A stretch of 64,000 bases of DNA, from the NCBI RefSeq assembly GCF_020447105.2, contig NZ_CP096184.1:620001-684000 (forward strand), in the 5' to 3' direction. Positions 42,481 to 50,148 of this stretch are shown piece by piece; position 1 is the first letter of the stretch; each line of letters begins with the position of its first letter. Below the pieces are notes generated by a model. It ran no database searches and was not told the origin of the DNA. It saw only the letters and a program-made list of their open reading frames with translations. This DNA comes from Demequina sp. TMPB413 (GTDB lineage Bacteria > Actinomycetota > Actinomycetes > Actinomycetales > Demequinaceae). The translations under genes were made by a program, and so were the position numbers.

Positions 42481-43844
42481 GCACCACGGCAGACGCAGCA
42501 GCAAGCCGCGCCCACAAGGGCGGCGACTGGCTCGAAGAGTGGGACCCAGAGTCTCCCGATTGGGATCGCAAGCTCGCGTGGAAGACGCTGTGGGTCACCA
42601 CGTTCAGCCTCACCCTCGCGTTCATCGCGTGGTTCCTCGTCTCGGCGCTCGCGCCGGTGCTCAACGACATCGGCTTTGACCTCTCCAAGAGCCAGCTCTA
42701 TTGGCTGACGGCCATGCCGGGCCTCGCGGGCGGCCTGCTGCGCCTCGTGTGGACCTTCCTGCCGCCCGTGATCGGCACGCGCAAGCTCGTCACCCTGACC
42801 ACCTTGCTGCTGCTGATTCCGCTCGTGGGCTGGGCGCTCGCGGTCCAGAACCCCGACACCCCCTACGCCGTGCTGCTGATGCTCGGCATCTTCGCCGGCA
42901 TCGGCGGCGGCGCCTTCTCGGGCTTCATGCCCAGCACCTCCTACTTCTTCCCGCGCTCCAAGCAGGGCGTGGCGCTCGGGGTCCAGGCGGGCGTGGGCAA
43001 CTTTGGTGTCAGCATTGTTCAGCTTGCGACCCCATGGATCATCGGCTTCATGCTGCTGGGTGGCGCCTTCGCCACGGCGATCGGGGCACCACAGCGCGTG
43101 GTCGACGACTCCACCGGCGCCGTGACCGAGGCCTACTACCAAAACGCCGGCTACGCGTGGGTGCCCATGGTGCTCATCGGCGCGATCGCCTCCTGGATGC
43201 TGCTGCGCTCCGTGCCCGTCAGGGTCACGCGAGTGCGTGACCAGTTCGACATCTTGAAGAACAAGCACACCTGGCTCATGACCCTGCTGTACGTCATCAC
43301 CTTCGGATCCTTCTCGGGCTTCGCGGCCATCTTTGGCCTGCTGATCAAGAACCAGTTCGGTTCCGACGTGTTCGGGGTAGACGGGATCAACCCCCTCAAG
43401 TACGCGTTCCTGGGTGCCTTGGTGGGCTCTGCGGCGCGCGTCATCGCTGGCCCGATTGCCGACAAGTTCGGCGGGGCGCGCGTGACGCTCATCTCGTCGG
43501 CCGGAATCGCTGCCTCGGCGATCTTCACGGCGCTGCAGCTCAACCCCAGTTCCGTGGACCAGTTCCCCGCTTTCCTTGGGGGGATGCTCGCGCTGTTCTT
43601 CTTTGCAGGCGTGGGAAACGCGAGCACGTTCAAGCAAATGCCGGTGATCTTCGAGCGCAGGCAGGCCGGGGGAGTGATCGGCTTCACGTCGGCCATCGCC
43701 GCGTTCGGGCCCTTCTACTTTGGCATCGCGCTCGCGAGCTTTCCGCCTGTCCCGCTGTTCTTTGCCTGGTCGCTACTCGCCATCGTGGGCGTTGCGGTCA
43801 CGTGGTGGTACTACGCGAGGGCCGGGGCAGAGAAGCCCTCGTGA
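42477..43844 (+). CDS. narK2: Second NarK-type nitrate/nitrite MFS transporter
   Basis: A 455-residue, 12-helix transporter with a longer charged N-terminus (EEWDPESPDWDRKLAWKTLW) and a GIGGGAFSGFMPSTSYFFP signature. Paired and fused NarK1-NarK2 proteins are common; usually one is a nitrate/proton symporter and the other a nitrate/nitrite exchanger. This longer-headed type is generally the exchanger, but the sequence alone does not prove it. The short gap to modC (convergent) has no strong hairpin. Confidence 0.93.
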   Translation: MSTTADAAASRAHKGGDWLEEWDPESPDWDRKLAWKTLWVTTFSLTLAFIAWFLVSALAPVLNDIGFDLSKSQLYWLTAMPGLAGGLLRLVWTFLPPVIGTRKLVTLTTLLLLIPLVGWALAVQNPDTPYAVLLMLGIFAGIGGGAFSGFMPSTSYFFPRSKQGVALGVQAGVGNFGVSIVQLATPWIIGFMLLGGAFATAIGAPQRVVDDSTGAVTEAYYQNAGYAWVPMVLIGAIASWMLLRSVPVRVTRVRDQFDILKNKHTWLMTLLYVITFGSFSGFAAIFGLLIKNQFGSDVFGVDGINPLKYAFLGALVGSAARVIAGPIADKFGGARVTLISSAGIAASAIFTALQLNPSSVDQFPAFLGGMLALFFFAGVGNASTFKQMPVIFERRQAGGVIGFTSAIAAFGPFYFGIALASFPPVPLFFAWSLLAIVGVAVTWWYYARAGAEKPS

Positions 43845-43889
43845 CCCGCAGTCGCTGACACCCCGTCGGCGGCGTTGGGGGCCGCTCGG

Positions 43890-44609
43890 TCAGGTCACCA
43901 GTCCGAGCAGCCTTGGCAGCGCCTCGGGAGCGACGCCGACGACGTCGTGGCTTGCCGTCGACATGCCGGGTTCGTAGAGCACCACCGTGTCCGCGAGGTG
44001 CGCGATGTCGTCGAGGTCATGAGTGACAATCAGCGCGGTCAGTTCGTGGGCGTCAACCAGGTCGCGTACTAGTTGGCGCAAAGACTTGCGCGTGGGCAGG
44101 TCGAGCGCGCTGAAGGGCTCGTCGAGCAGCAGTACCTGCGGGCCGCCAGCGAGCGCCCGCGCGAGCGCAACGCGCTGCTGTTCGCCCCCTGACAGCGTGG
44201 CCGTCGGAGCGTCGGCAAGATGATCGGCCTGCACCTTGGCCAACCACTCGCGGGCGGCTTCGCGGCGCGCGCTGCGTGTTTCCCCGTGAATCGCGACGCC
44301 GACGTTGTCGAGCGGGGTGCGATGAGGGAGCAGCGCCGCGCTCTGGAAGACCATTCCGAGCCGGCGCGCCTGGGTGGGTACGTGGATCCCGGCCGCGGCG
44401 TCGGCCACCACCGTGCCGCCGATCTCGATGGAGCCCTGCTGCGGGCGAAGCAAGCCGGCGATCGACGCGAGGGTCACGCTCTTGCCCGAGCCCGAGGGGC
44501 CGAACAGGGCGGTGATGCCCTTGTGCGCCGCGAAGGCCGCCGAGACGGTGAAGCCGCCGACGGTGGTGGTGCAGTCCACCGCGACGCTTCGGGGCGTGGG
44601 CGCCGTCAT
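43890..44609 (-). CDS. modC: Molybdate ABC transporter ATP-binding protein
   Basis: A 239-residue ABC ATPase. Walker A is GPSGSGKS, the signature is LSGGEQQRVALARAL, Walker B is VLLLDEPFSALD and the switch histidine is in VTHDLDD. The C-terminal TOBE/Mop domain of classical ModC is missing; the TOBE protein at 46.1 kb supplies one separately. ATG 44609 overlaps the modB stop by 4 bp. Confidence 0.9.
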   Translation of the reverse strand: MTAPTPRSVAVDCTTTVGGFTVSAAFAAHKGITALFGPSGSGKSVTLASIAGLLRPQQGSIEIGGTVVADAAAGIHVPTQARRLGMVFQSAALLPHRTPLDNVGVAIHGETRSARREAAREWLAKVQADHLADAPTATLSGGEQQRVALARALAGGPQVLLLDEPFSALDLPTRKSLRQLVRDLVDAHELTALIVTHDLDDIAHLADTVVLYEPGMSTASHDVVGVAPEALPRLLGLVT

Positions 44610-45265
44610 ATCCGCCGCGCCGAGAGGGTCGTGACGGCCAAGAGGACCACGACGGCGATGCCGGCAAGAATCAGCGCGCCCGTGCGAGCGGCCGAGCCGT
44701 CTCCCGCCTGCACAGAGTCGTAGACCGCGATGGGCAGCGTCTGGGTGTGGCCAGGGATGTTGCCGGCGACCATGACCGTGGCCCCAAAGTCTCCGAGAGC
44801 GCGCGCGAACCCGAGCGCGACCCCCGCGAGCAGGCCTCGCCTCGCCACGGGCAGGGTCACGAGCGTCGCGACCCTCCATTCGCGGTGCCCCGCGACGCGG
44901 GCGGCGGCCTCCAGACGGGGGTCCACCTCCTCGATGGCGGCGCGTCCCGTGCGCACCACAAACGGCAGCGCAGAGATCGAGGCGGCGATGACGGCGGCGG
45001 TGGGGGTGAACACGAGCGGCGCGCCGAACCACCGCTCCCAGGTCTGGCCGATCGGACTATTCACGCCGAGCACGGTGAGCAGGTAGTAGCCGAGCACCGT
45101 GGGCGGCAGCACGATGGGCAACGTCGCGAGGGCCTCGAGTAGCCCGCGCCCACGGAAGCGACCCTTGGCCAGCACGTACGCGAGGCCGATGCCTGCAACG
45201 GCGGCAAGGAGCGTCGCCGAGGTGGCGACCCACAACGACAGCCACAGCGGCGACCAGTTATCCAC
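44606..45265 (-). CDS. modB: Molybdate ABC transporter permease
   Basis: A 219-residue integral membrane protein with about five helices and the EAA-type loop EEVDPRLEAAARVAGHREW. PIVLPPTVLGYYLL is characteristic of ModB. It forms the membrane channel with ModC, four bases after modA. Confidence 0.93.
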   Translation of the reverse strand: MDNWSPLWLSLWVATSATLLAAVAGIGLAYVLAKGRFRGRGLLEALATLPIVLPPTVLGYYLLTVLGVNSPIGQTWERWFGAPLVFTPTAAVIAASISALPFVVRTGRAAIEEVDPRLEAAARVAGHREWRVATLVTLPVARRGLLAGVALGFARALGDFGATVMVAGNIPGHTQTLPIAVYDSVQAGDGSAARTGALILAGIAVVVLLAVTTLSARRI

Positions 45266-45269
45266 GGTC

Positions 45270-46058
45270 TCAGCCCTCCGGGCCTGGCGACTCGCCGGGC
45301 AGCGCGAATCCGTACCTGGCCATCACCTCGCGGCCCTCCGGCGAGCCGATCAACTCGGCGAAAGCCGTAGCGGCGTCTCCCTGAGGGCCGGTCGAGGTGA
45401 CCACGAGCGCCTGCTGGATCGGCTCATGAAGATCCGTTGGGATGAGTGTGTAGTCGCTTCCGTCAGCAAGGGCCAGCGACAGCGCCACGATGCCAACTTC
45501 GGCGTTGCCCGATTGCGCGATGCGGAACGTGTCAGTGATGTTCTCGCCGTACACGAGCTGGGACTGGACCCGCTCGTAGATACCCGCCGACTCCAAAGCC
45601 TGCTGCGCGGCAAGGCCGTAAGGCGCGTGCTGGGGGTTCGCGATGGCGACCCGCCGGTACTGCTCATCTGTGAGGTCTTCGATCGCGTGGGGGAGCGCGA
45701 CCCCCTCCGACGCCCACAACACGATGCGGCCCATCGCGTAGTCGGCCTTGGTCGCGGCGACGCCTCGGCCGCTGGCGATCACGTCGTCGACGTACGCGAC
45801 GTCTGCGGAGGCGAACAGGTCGAAGGGGGCGCCGTTCAGGATCTGCTCGCGAAGCTGTCCCGAGGACCCGAAGGAGAAGGTGACCTTGGTGCCCGTGCTG
45901 GCCTCGAATACCTCGCCGAGCTCCTCGAACGCTGGCCGCAGGTCACTCGCCGCGGCCACCGTGATCTCCTCTACAGCAGGGGCGCCGGGTTCCGATGTCC
46001 CGCCGCAAGCGGTGAGCAGCGCCGCCGCGCAGACAGCGGCGATCGCGCGCAGGCTCAT
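45270..46058 (-). CDS. modA: Molybdate-binding lipoprotein
   Basis: A 262-residue periplasmic-type binding protein. The lipobox is LLTACGG. The mature part shows VAAASDLRPAFEELGEVFEASTGTKVTFSFGSSGQL and ANPQHAPYGLAAQQAL, both typical of ModA. It delivers molybdate to ModBC for the Moco genes in this window. ATG 46058 overlaps the upstream TOBE gene by 4 bp. Confidence 0.94.
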   Translation of the reverse strand: MSLRAIAAVCAAALLTACGGTSEPGAPAVEEITVAAASDLRPAFEELGEVFEASTGTKVTFSFGSSGQLREQILNGAPFDLFASADVAYVDDVIASGRGVAATKADYAMGRIVLWASEGVALPHAIEDLTDEQYRRVAIANPQHAPYGLAAQQALESAGIYERVQSQLVYGENITDTFRIAQSGNAEVGIVALSLALADGSDYTLIPTDLHEPIQQALVVTSTGPQGDAATAFAELIGSPEGREVMARYGFALPGESPGPEG

Positions 46059-46459
46059 CGCCTTCCAGGGGGATTCGTCTCGACGATGACGGTGGTGGCC
46101 TTGACCACGGCGGTGGCGACGGAGCCCACCTCGAGGCCCAGCTCCTCGACCGCCTCGGAGCTCATGAGCGAGACCACACGAAACGGCCCGCACTGGATGT
46201 CCACTTGAGCCATCACGGTGTCCGCCTTGATGGCGGTCACCAGCCCCACAAAGCGGTTGCGCGCCGAACGCAGCACGCCGGACTCGTCGTGTGGCGGCTC
46301 TGCCCGGCCGGCGTATTCCGCGAGGTCCACGCCGGAGACTGTGGCGCGACCAGCGTCGTCCGTAGTGGTGGCAATGCCCTCCGACTTGATCCATCGGCGC
46401 AGGGTGTCGTCGCTGACGCCCACGAGCGCCGCCGCCTCAGAGATCCGTAATTGCGTCAT
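46055..46459 (-). CDS. Helix-turn-helix plus TOBE molybdate-responsive protein
   Basis: A 134-residue protein. Residues 1 to about 50 are a MerR/excisionase-like helix-turn-helix (LRISEAAALVGVSDDTLRRWIKSEGIATTTDDAG). Residues 65-130 are a TOBE/Mop domain (SARNRFVGLVTAIKADTVMAQVDIQ ... LEVGSVATAVVKATTVIVE) that binds molybdate. It is probably a ModE-like regulator or molybdate store and heads the modABC operon. A TATAGT hexamer (46467-46472) lies seven bases before the ATG, suggesting a leaderless transcript; the GTG at 46468 overlaps it and is rejected. Confidence 0.85.
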   Translation of the reverse strand: MTQLRISEAAALVGVSDDTLRRWIKSEGIATTTDDAGRATVSGVDLAEYAGRAEPPHDESGVLRSARNRFVGLVTAIKADTVMAQVDIQCGPFRVVSLMSSEAVEELGLEVGSVATAVVKATTVIVETNPPGRR

Positions 46460-46528
46460 GAAGCTCACTATAGAGGCGCAGGTGCGCCACTAGCGTGCTC
46501 CGCGGCGTAGGGGTCCGGACGTGGGGCG

Positions 46529-47266
46529 CTAACTCCCGGCGGGCGGTTCAAACATCGCGACCACCTCGATGGCGTCGGGGTTCGCTTCGCCGTCGCTCAC
46601 GCTGACAAGACGTCCGTCCAGCATGAAGTAGCGCACGCCCCACTCGGTGGTGGACGACACCTGGCCGACTATTTCCCACATGATGAGGCCGGACCCCGGA
46701 GTCGTCCCTCCTATGAGGTCTCCTTGATTGGACACCATGGAGAATGCGTTGACTCTGCTGTGAATCGCGTCCGGGCTCTCAAGGTCGTAGCCCGCGACAT
46801 CGCCGGGCACTGACACGATGAACGCGTCGGCGGACACGTCGTCAATCCCAGGGTAGTAAATGCCGCTGGCAGGGAAGGGAACCATCTCCGCTCCTCCGAG
46901 GGTGGCGTAGTAGACATACATCCGACTCGTCTCGTCAGGTGCGTAGACCGACTCATCGATCGGAACCTCCACGAGCGTGGTCGTGACCTTGGACACGTCA
47001 CTCGTAGCCGCAGACTCGACGGTGGTTGCGGACGGCACGCCCGCAGGATTGGACGCGCCGCCAGACCACGCTTGGAACCCGTACACAGTGCCGAGGGTCG
47101 CGACGGCCGCCACCGTGCCGGTACCCGCATAGGTCGCCACCCTGCGGGTCTGGATGGCGCGCCGGACGGTGGCGCCGTGTTGGCGAGCGAACGCGTGGCC
47201 CTCGCCAAGGGCGAGCTCGCGGTTCGCCACCGCCGACGTCAAGAGTTCGTGCATCGTGGTGCTCAT
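46529..47266 (-). CDS. Membrane-anchored protein coupled to an ECF sigma factor
   Basis: A 245-residue protein: cytoplasmic head of about 40 residues (HELLTSAVANRELALGEG), one transmembrane helix (about 43-65), a Thr/Ser-rich linker and an extracytoplasmic acidic domain. The ATG overlaps the sigma-factor stop by 4 bp. The topology suits an anti-sigma factor, but no zinc-binding HxxxCxxC motif is present, so it may be a different kind of partner or a target. Confidence 0.68.
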   Translation of the reverse strand: MSTTMHELLTSAVANRELALGEGHAFARQHGATVRRAIQTRRVATYAGTGTVAAVATLGTVYGFQAWSGGASNPAGVPSATTVESAATSDVSKVTTTLVEVPIDESVYAPDETSRMYVYYATLGGAEMVPFPASGIYYPGIDDVSADAFIVSVPGDVAGYDLESPDAIHSRVNAFSMVSNQGDLIGGTTPGSGLIMWEIVGQVSSTTEWGVRYFMLDGRLVSVSDGEANPDAIEVVAMFEPPAGS

Positions 47267-47802
47267 GGTCGTTCTCCTTGGGATGTCACCGAGACCGTGT
47301 CGGGCAACTCGGACCAGTTTTCGTTGAGGCGCAACACCGGTGCGAGCTTCTCGTAGGCGTTGCTGAGGTAGCGCTTGACCGTGCCGTCTGCCAGGCCCAA
47401 CTGAGAGGCGATCGCCGCCGTGGTCATGTCGTCGTAGAAGCGCATCATCACGCACACACGTTCGCGTGGCGACAGCGTCGCCAGCGCCTCCTCGACGTCG
47501 AGCGGGGTGTCCAGATCGTGACTGCGGCCCTCCGCTGGGGGAGGATCGCGGACCAGGGCCCGTTGAAAGGCGGCCCGCGACCGATGCCGATCGATGGCGA
47601 GCGTCTGCATGGTGCGGCGCACGTACTGTTCGGCCGCGTTGACGTGCGGGAAGCGTCGGCCGCGCCCAAAGGTCTTGACGATGGCGTCGTGAAGCAGGTC
47701 TTCCGCGTCGGGAACCGAACCCACCAGCACCGTCGCGTAACTCAGCAGGCGTGGCGAACGCTCGCTCACGAGTTCTTCCACCATCGTCTTCCACGAACCC
47801 AT
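47263..47802 (-). CDS. ECF-type RNA polymerase sigma factor (SigE family)
   Basis: A 179-residue sigma factor. Region 2 is SYATVLVGSVPDAEDLLHDAIVKTFGRGRRF and region 4 is LATLSPRERVCVMMRFYDDMTTAAIASQLGLADGTVKRYLSNAYEKL. It is typical of actinobacterial SigE-like ECF factors of about 170-180 residues. It is co-transcribed with the membrane protein that follows; the regulon is unknown. Confidence 0.92.
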   Translation of the reverse strand: MGSWKTMVEELVSERSPRLLSYATVLVGSVPDAEDLLHDAIVKTFGRGRRFPHVNAAEQYVRRTMQTLAIDRHRSRAAFQRALVRDPPPAEGRSHDLDTPLDVEEALATLSPRERVCVMMRFYDDMTTAAIASQLGLADGTVKRYLSNAYEKLAPVLRLNENWSELPDTVSVTSQGERP

Positions 47803-47897
47803 GAACTACACCCCGCCCTTGTGACCTACGCGTATGCCACGCATTACACAGACAACGGGCGTGCGGTCCTGTTTGGTTGTAGCAGGTGGCGGGTCAG

Positions 47898-49487
47898 TTA
47901 ACGCTTGAGGACGCCGAACACCGACCGCAGGATCTGGCGGCCCACCTCGCGGCCCGCCTGACGAGCGAAAGTCTTGACGGGCTGCGAGGTCACCACCTTC
48001 TCCACCACGGACTTCTCCCGCCGCGTCGAGCGGGCCTTGGGGGCGTCGGCCTTCTTCTCGGCTTGCTCGGCGGCCTCCTGCTCGGCGGCCTCCTGAGCCG
48101 CCTCCGACCGCGCCGCAGCCTTCTCGGCGAGCTTCTCGTAGGCGCTCTCGCGATCGAGCACCTCGCCGTACGCCGCGGCCTGGGGGCTGGCCCTAACGAT
48201 CCCATCGATCACGCCCTCGGGCGCCGGGTCCATGGAGCCGCGCGGCGCGCACAGCCTGGTCCACGCGACCGGGGTGGGGGCGCCCTTGTCACTCAGCACC
48301 GTCACCGCGGCCTCGCCGATGCCCATCGTGGTGAGCACCTCTTCCAGGTCGTACGGCGAATGCGGGAAGGTGCGGGCCGTGGCCTTCATGGCCGTAGCGT
48401 CGTCCGGTGTGAAGGCGCGCAACGCGTGCTGGACGCGCGAACCCAACTGGCCCAGCACGTCGGCCGGGACGTCCTTGGGTGTTTGGGTCACAAAGAATAC
48501 GCCGACGCCCTTGGAGCGGATCAGGCGCACGGTCTGGGTGACCTGCGTGAGGAAGTCCTTGGAGGCGTCGGTGAAGAGCAGGTGGGCCTCGTCAAAGAAG
48601 AACACGAGGCGAGGCTTGTCCGGGTCTCCCACCTCTGGGAGGTCTGCGAACAGGTCGGCCAGCAGCCACATGATGAACGTGGAGAACAGGTGCGGGCGGT
48701 CCTGGAGGTCCGGCAGTTCGAGGCACGAGATGATTCCGCGGCCGTCGGGGGCGGTCTTGAGCAAGTCCATCGTGTCGAAGGCGGGCTCGCCGAAGAAGTC
48801 GTCGGCGCCTTGCGCCTGGAGGTTGGAGATCTCGCGTAGCAGCACGCCCGCCGTGGCGGACGAGACGCCGCCGATGTCCTTGAGCTCGGGCTTGCCCTCG
48901 TCGGAGTTGAGGAACTGGATGACGGCGCGCAGGTCCTTGAGGTCGAGCAGCGCGAGGCCGTTGGTGTCCGCCCAGTGGAAGATCAGCCCCATCGCCGATT
49001 CCTGGACGTCCGTGAGGCCCAGCACCTTGGACATCAAGAGCGGGCCGAAGTCGGTCACGGTGGTGCGCAGTGGCACGCCCTTGCCGATGCCGCCCAAGGC
49101 GTAGAACTCGAGCGGGTAGGCCTTGGCCGCCCACTCCTGGCCGATGTCGGCCGCGCGCTCGTCGATGAAGTCCTTGGGCTCGCCCTCGACGGCCATGCCG
49201 GACAGGTCACCCTTGATGTCCGTCACAAACACGGGAACCCCTGCGTCGGAAAGCGACTCGGCCAGGCCCTGAAGCGTGCGCGTCTTGCCCGTGCCGGTCG
49301 CTCCTGCGATCAGGCCGTGGCGGTTCATCATCTTCAGCGGGAGGCGGACCTGGGCCGATTCGGTCGCGCCTTCGCCCTGCACCAAGGCGCCGACGGTGAT
49401 CGACTCGCCCTTGAACGTGTAGCCCTCCGCCACCGCCGCGGCGTACTCGGGGGAGTTGGGGCCGGTGGTGTCGTCTGCGCTCGCCAT
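47898..49487 (-). CDS. HerA-like ATPase (DUF853 family)
   Basis: A 529-residue P-loop ATPase. Walker A is GATGTGKTRTLQGL and Walker B is LVFFFDEAHLLF. The C-terminal region is an alanine/glutamate-rich coiled coil (about 440-490). DUF853 proteins are widespread in actinobacteria and proteobacteria, related to HerA/FtsK translocases, and have no firmly known role. It stands alone between conserved genes. Confidence 0.88.
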   Translation of the reverse strand: MASADDTTGPNSPEYAAAVAEGYTFKGESITVGALVQGEGATESAQVRLPLKMMNRHGLIAGATGTGKTRTLQGLAESLSDAGVPVFVTDIKGDLSGMAVEGEPKDFIDERAADIGQEWAAKAYPLEFYALGGIGKGVPLRTTVTDFGPLLMSKVLGLTDVQESAMGLIFHWADTNGLALLDLKDLRAVIQFLNSDEGKPELKDIGGVSSATAGVLLREISNLQAQGADDFFGEPAFDTMDLLKTAPDGRGIISCLELPDLQDRPHLFSTFIMWLLADLFADLPEVGDPDKPRLVFFFDEAHLLFTDASKDFLTQVTQTVRLIRSKGVGVFFVTQTPKDVPADVLGQLGSRVQHALRAFTPDDATAMKATARTFPHSPYDLEEVLTTMGIGEAAVTVLSDKGAPTPVAWTRLCAPRGSMDPAPEGVIDGIVRASPQAAAYGEVLDRESAYEKLAEKAAARSEAAQEAAEQEAAEQAEKKADAPKARSTRREKSVVEKVVTSQPVKTFARQAGREVGRQILRSVFGVLKR

Positions 49488-49521
49488 GTTCGTACCTTAG
49501 CGACGCGCGTCGTCGGGAACG

Positions 49522-50046
49522 CTAGCGGCGGGCGCGGTCGTCGTCGCCGTCGAGCGAGTCGTTGAGCTCGTCGTAGAGCATGGCGTGAACCTCTTCGACC
49601 CGCGGGATGTCGTCGAACTCGAGCGGCTCGTCCGACGCGGACTCCACAATCAGAGTGCCCGTGCGGAAGAAGCGGTCGATCAGTTCGTGGCGGAACTGCA
49701 CCGAGTTGATGCGCGCAATCGGGATGTCGATGCCCGTCTTGGTAAACACGCCCGTGCGGAAGATCAGCCGGCGGTTCGTGATCGCGAAGTGAGTGGTCGC
49801 CCACCGAACCATCGGTGCAATCGTCCACCACGAGAACGCCACGAGCCAGACCACTCCCAGCGCGATGCCGAGGATCAACGTCCACAAGGAGCTGATGTCG
49901 GCCCCACGCAGCAAGACCAGGAGCGTTGCGGCGACGCCCGTGCTGACGAGGCCCAACAGGATGGGACCGATGATGGTCTTCCAGTGCTTGCGCCGGTGCA
50001 GCAAGAGCTCCTCTTCAGGAGCGAGCCCATCCTCGATGATTCCCAT
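49522..50046 (-). CDS. Bacterial PH-domain membrane protein
   Basis: A 174-residue protein: a short charged head, two transmembrane helices (about 25-45 and 55-75), then a bacterial PH-like domain (THFAITNRRLIFRTGVFTKTGIDIPIARINSVQFRHELIDRFFRTGTLIVES). The family is common and uncharacterised, thought to be membrane-associated scaffolding. Confidence 0.87.
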   Translation of the reverse strand: MGIIEDGLAPEEELLLHRRKHWKTIIGPILLGLVSTGVAATLLVLLRGADISSLWTLILGIALGVVWLVAFSWWTIAPMVRWATTHFAITNRRLIFRTGVFTKTGIDIPIARINSVQFRHELIDRFFRTGTLIVESASDEPLEFDDIPRVEEVHAMLYDELNDSLDGDDDRARR

Positions 50047-50148
50047 GATGCTGAAACTAGCAGGGCGAAGGCAGCGGCGGAAGACACGCCTCGGGCCTCG
50101 CCGCGCGAGCGAAACGCGGCGGATACATCCGGTCGTTACGCTGACGTC

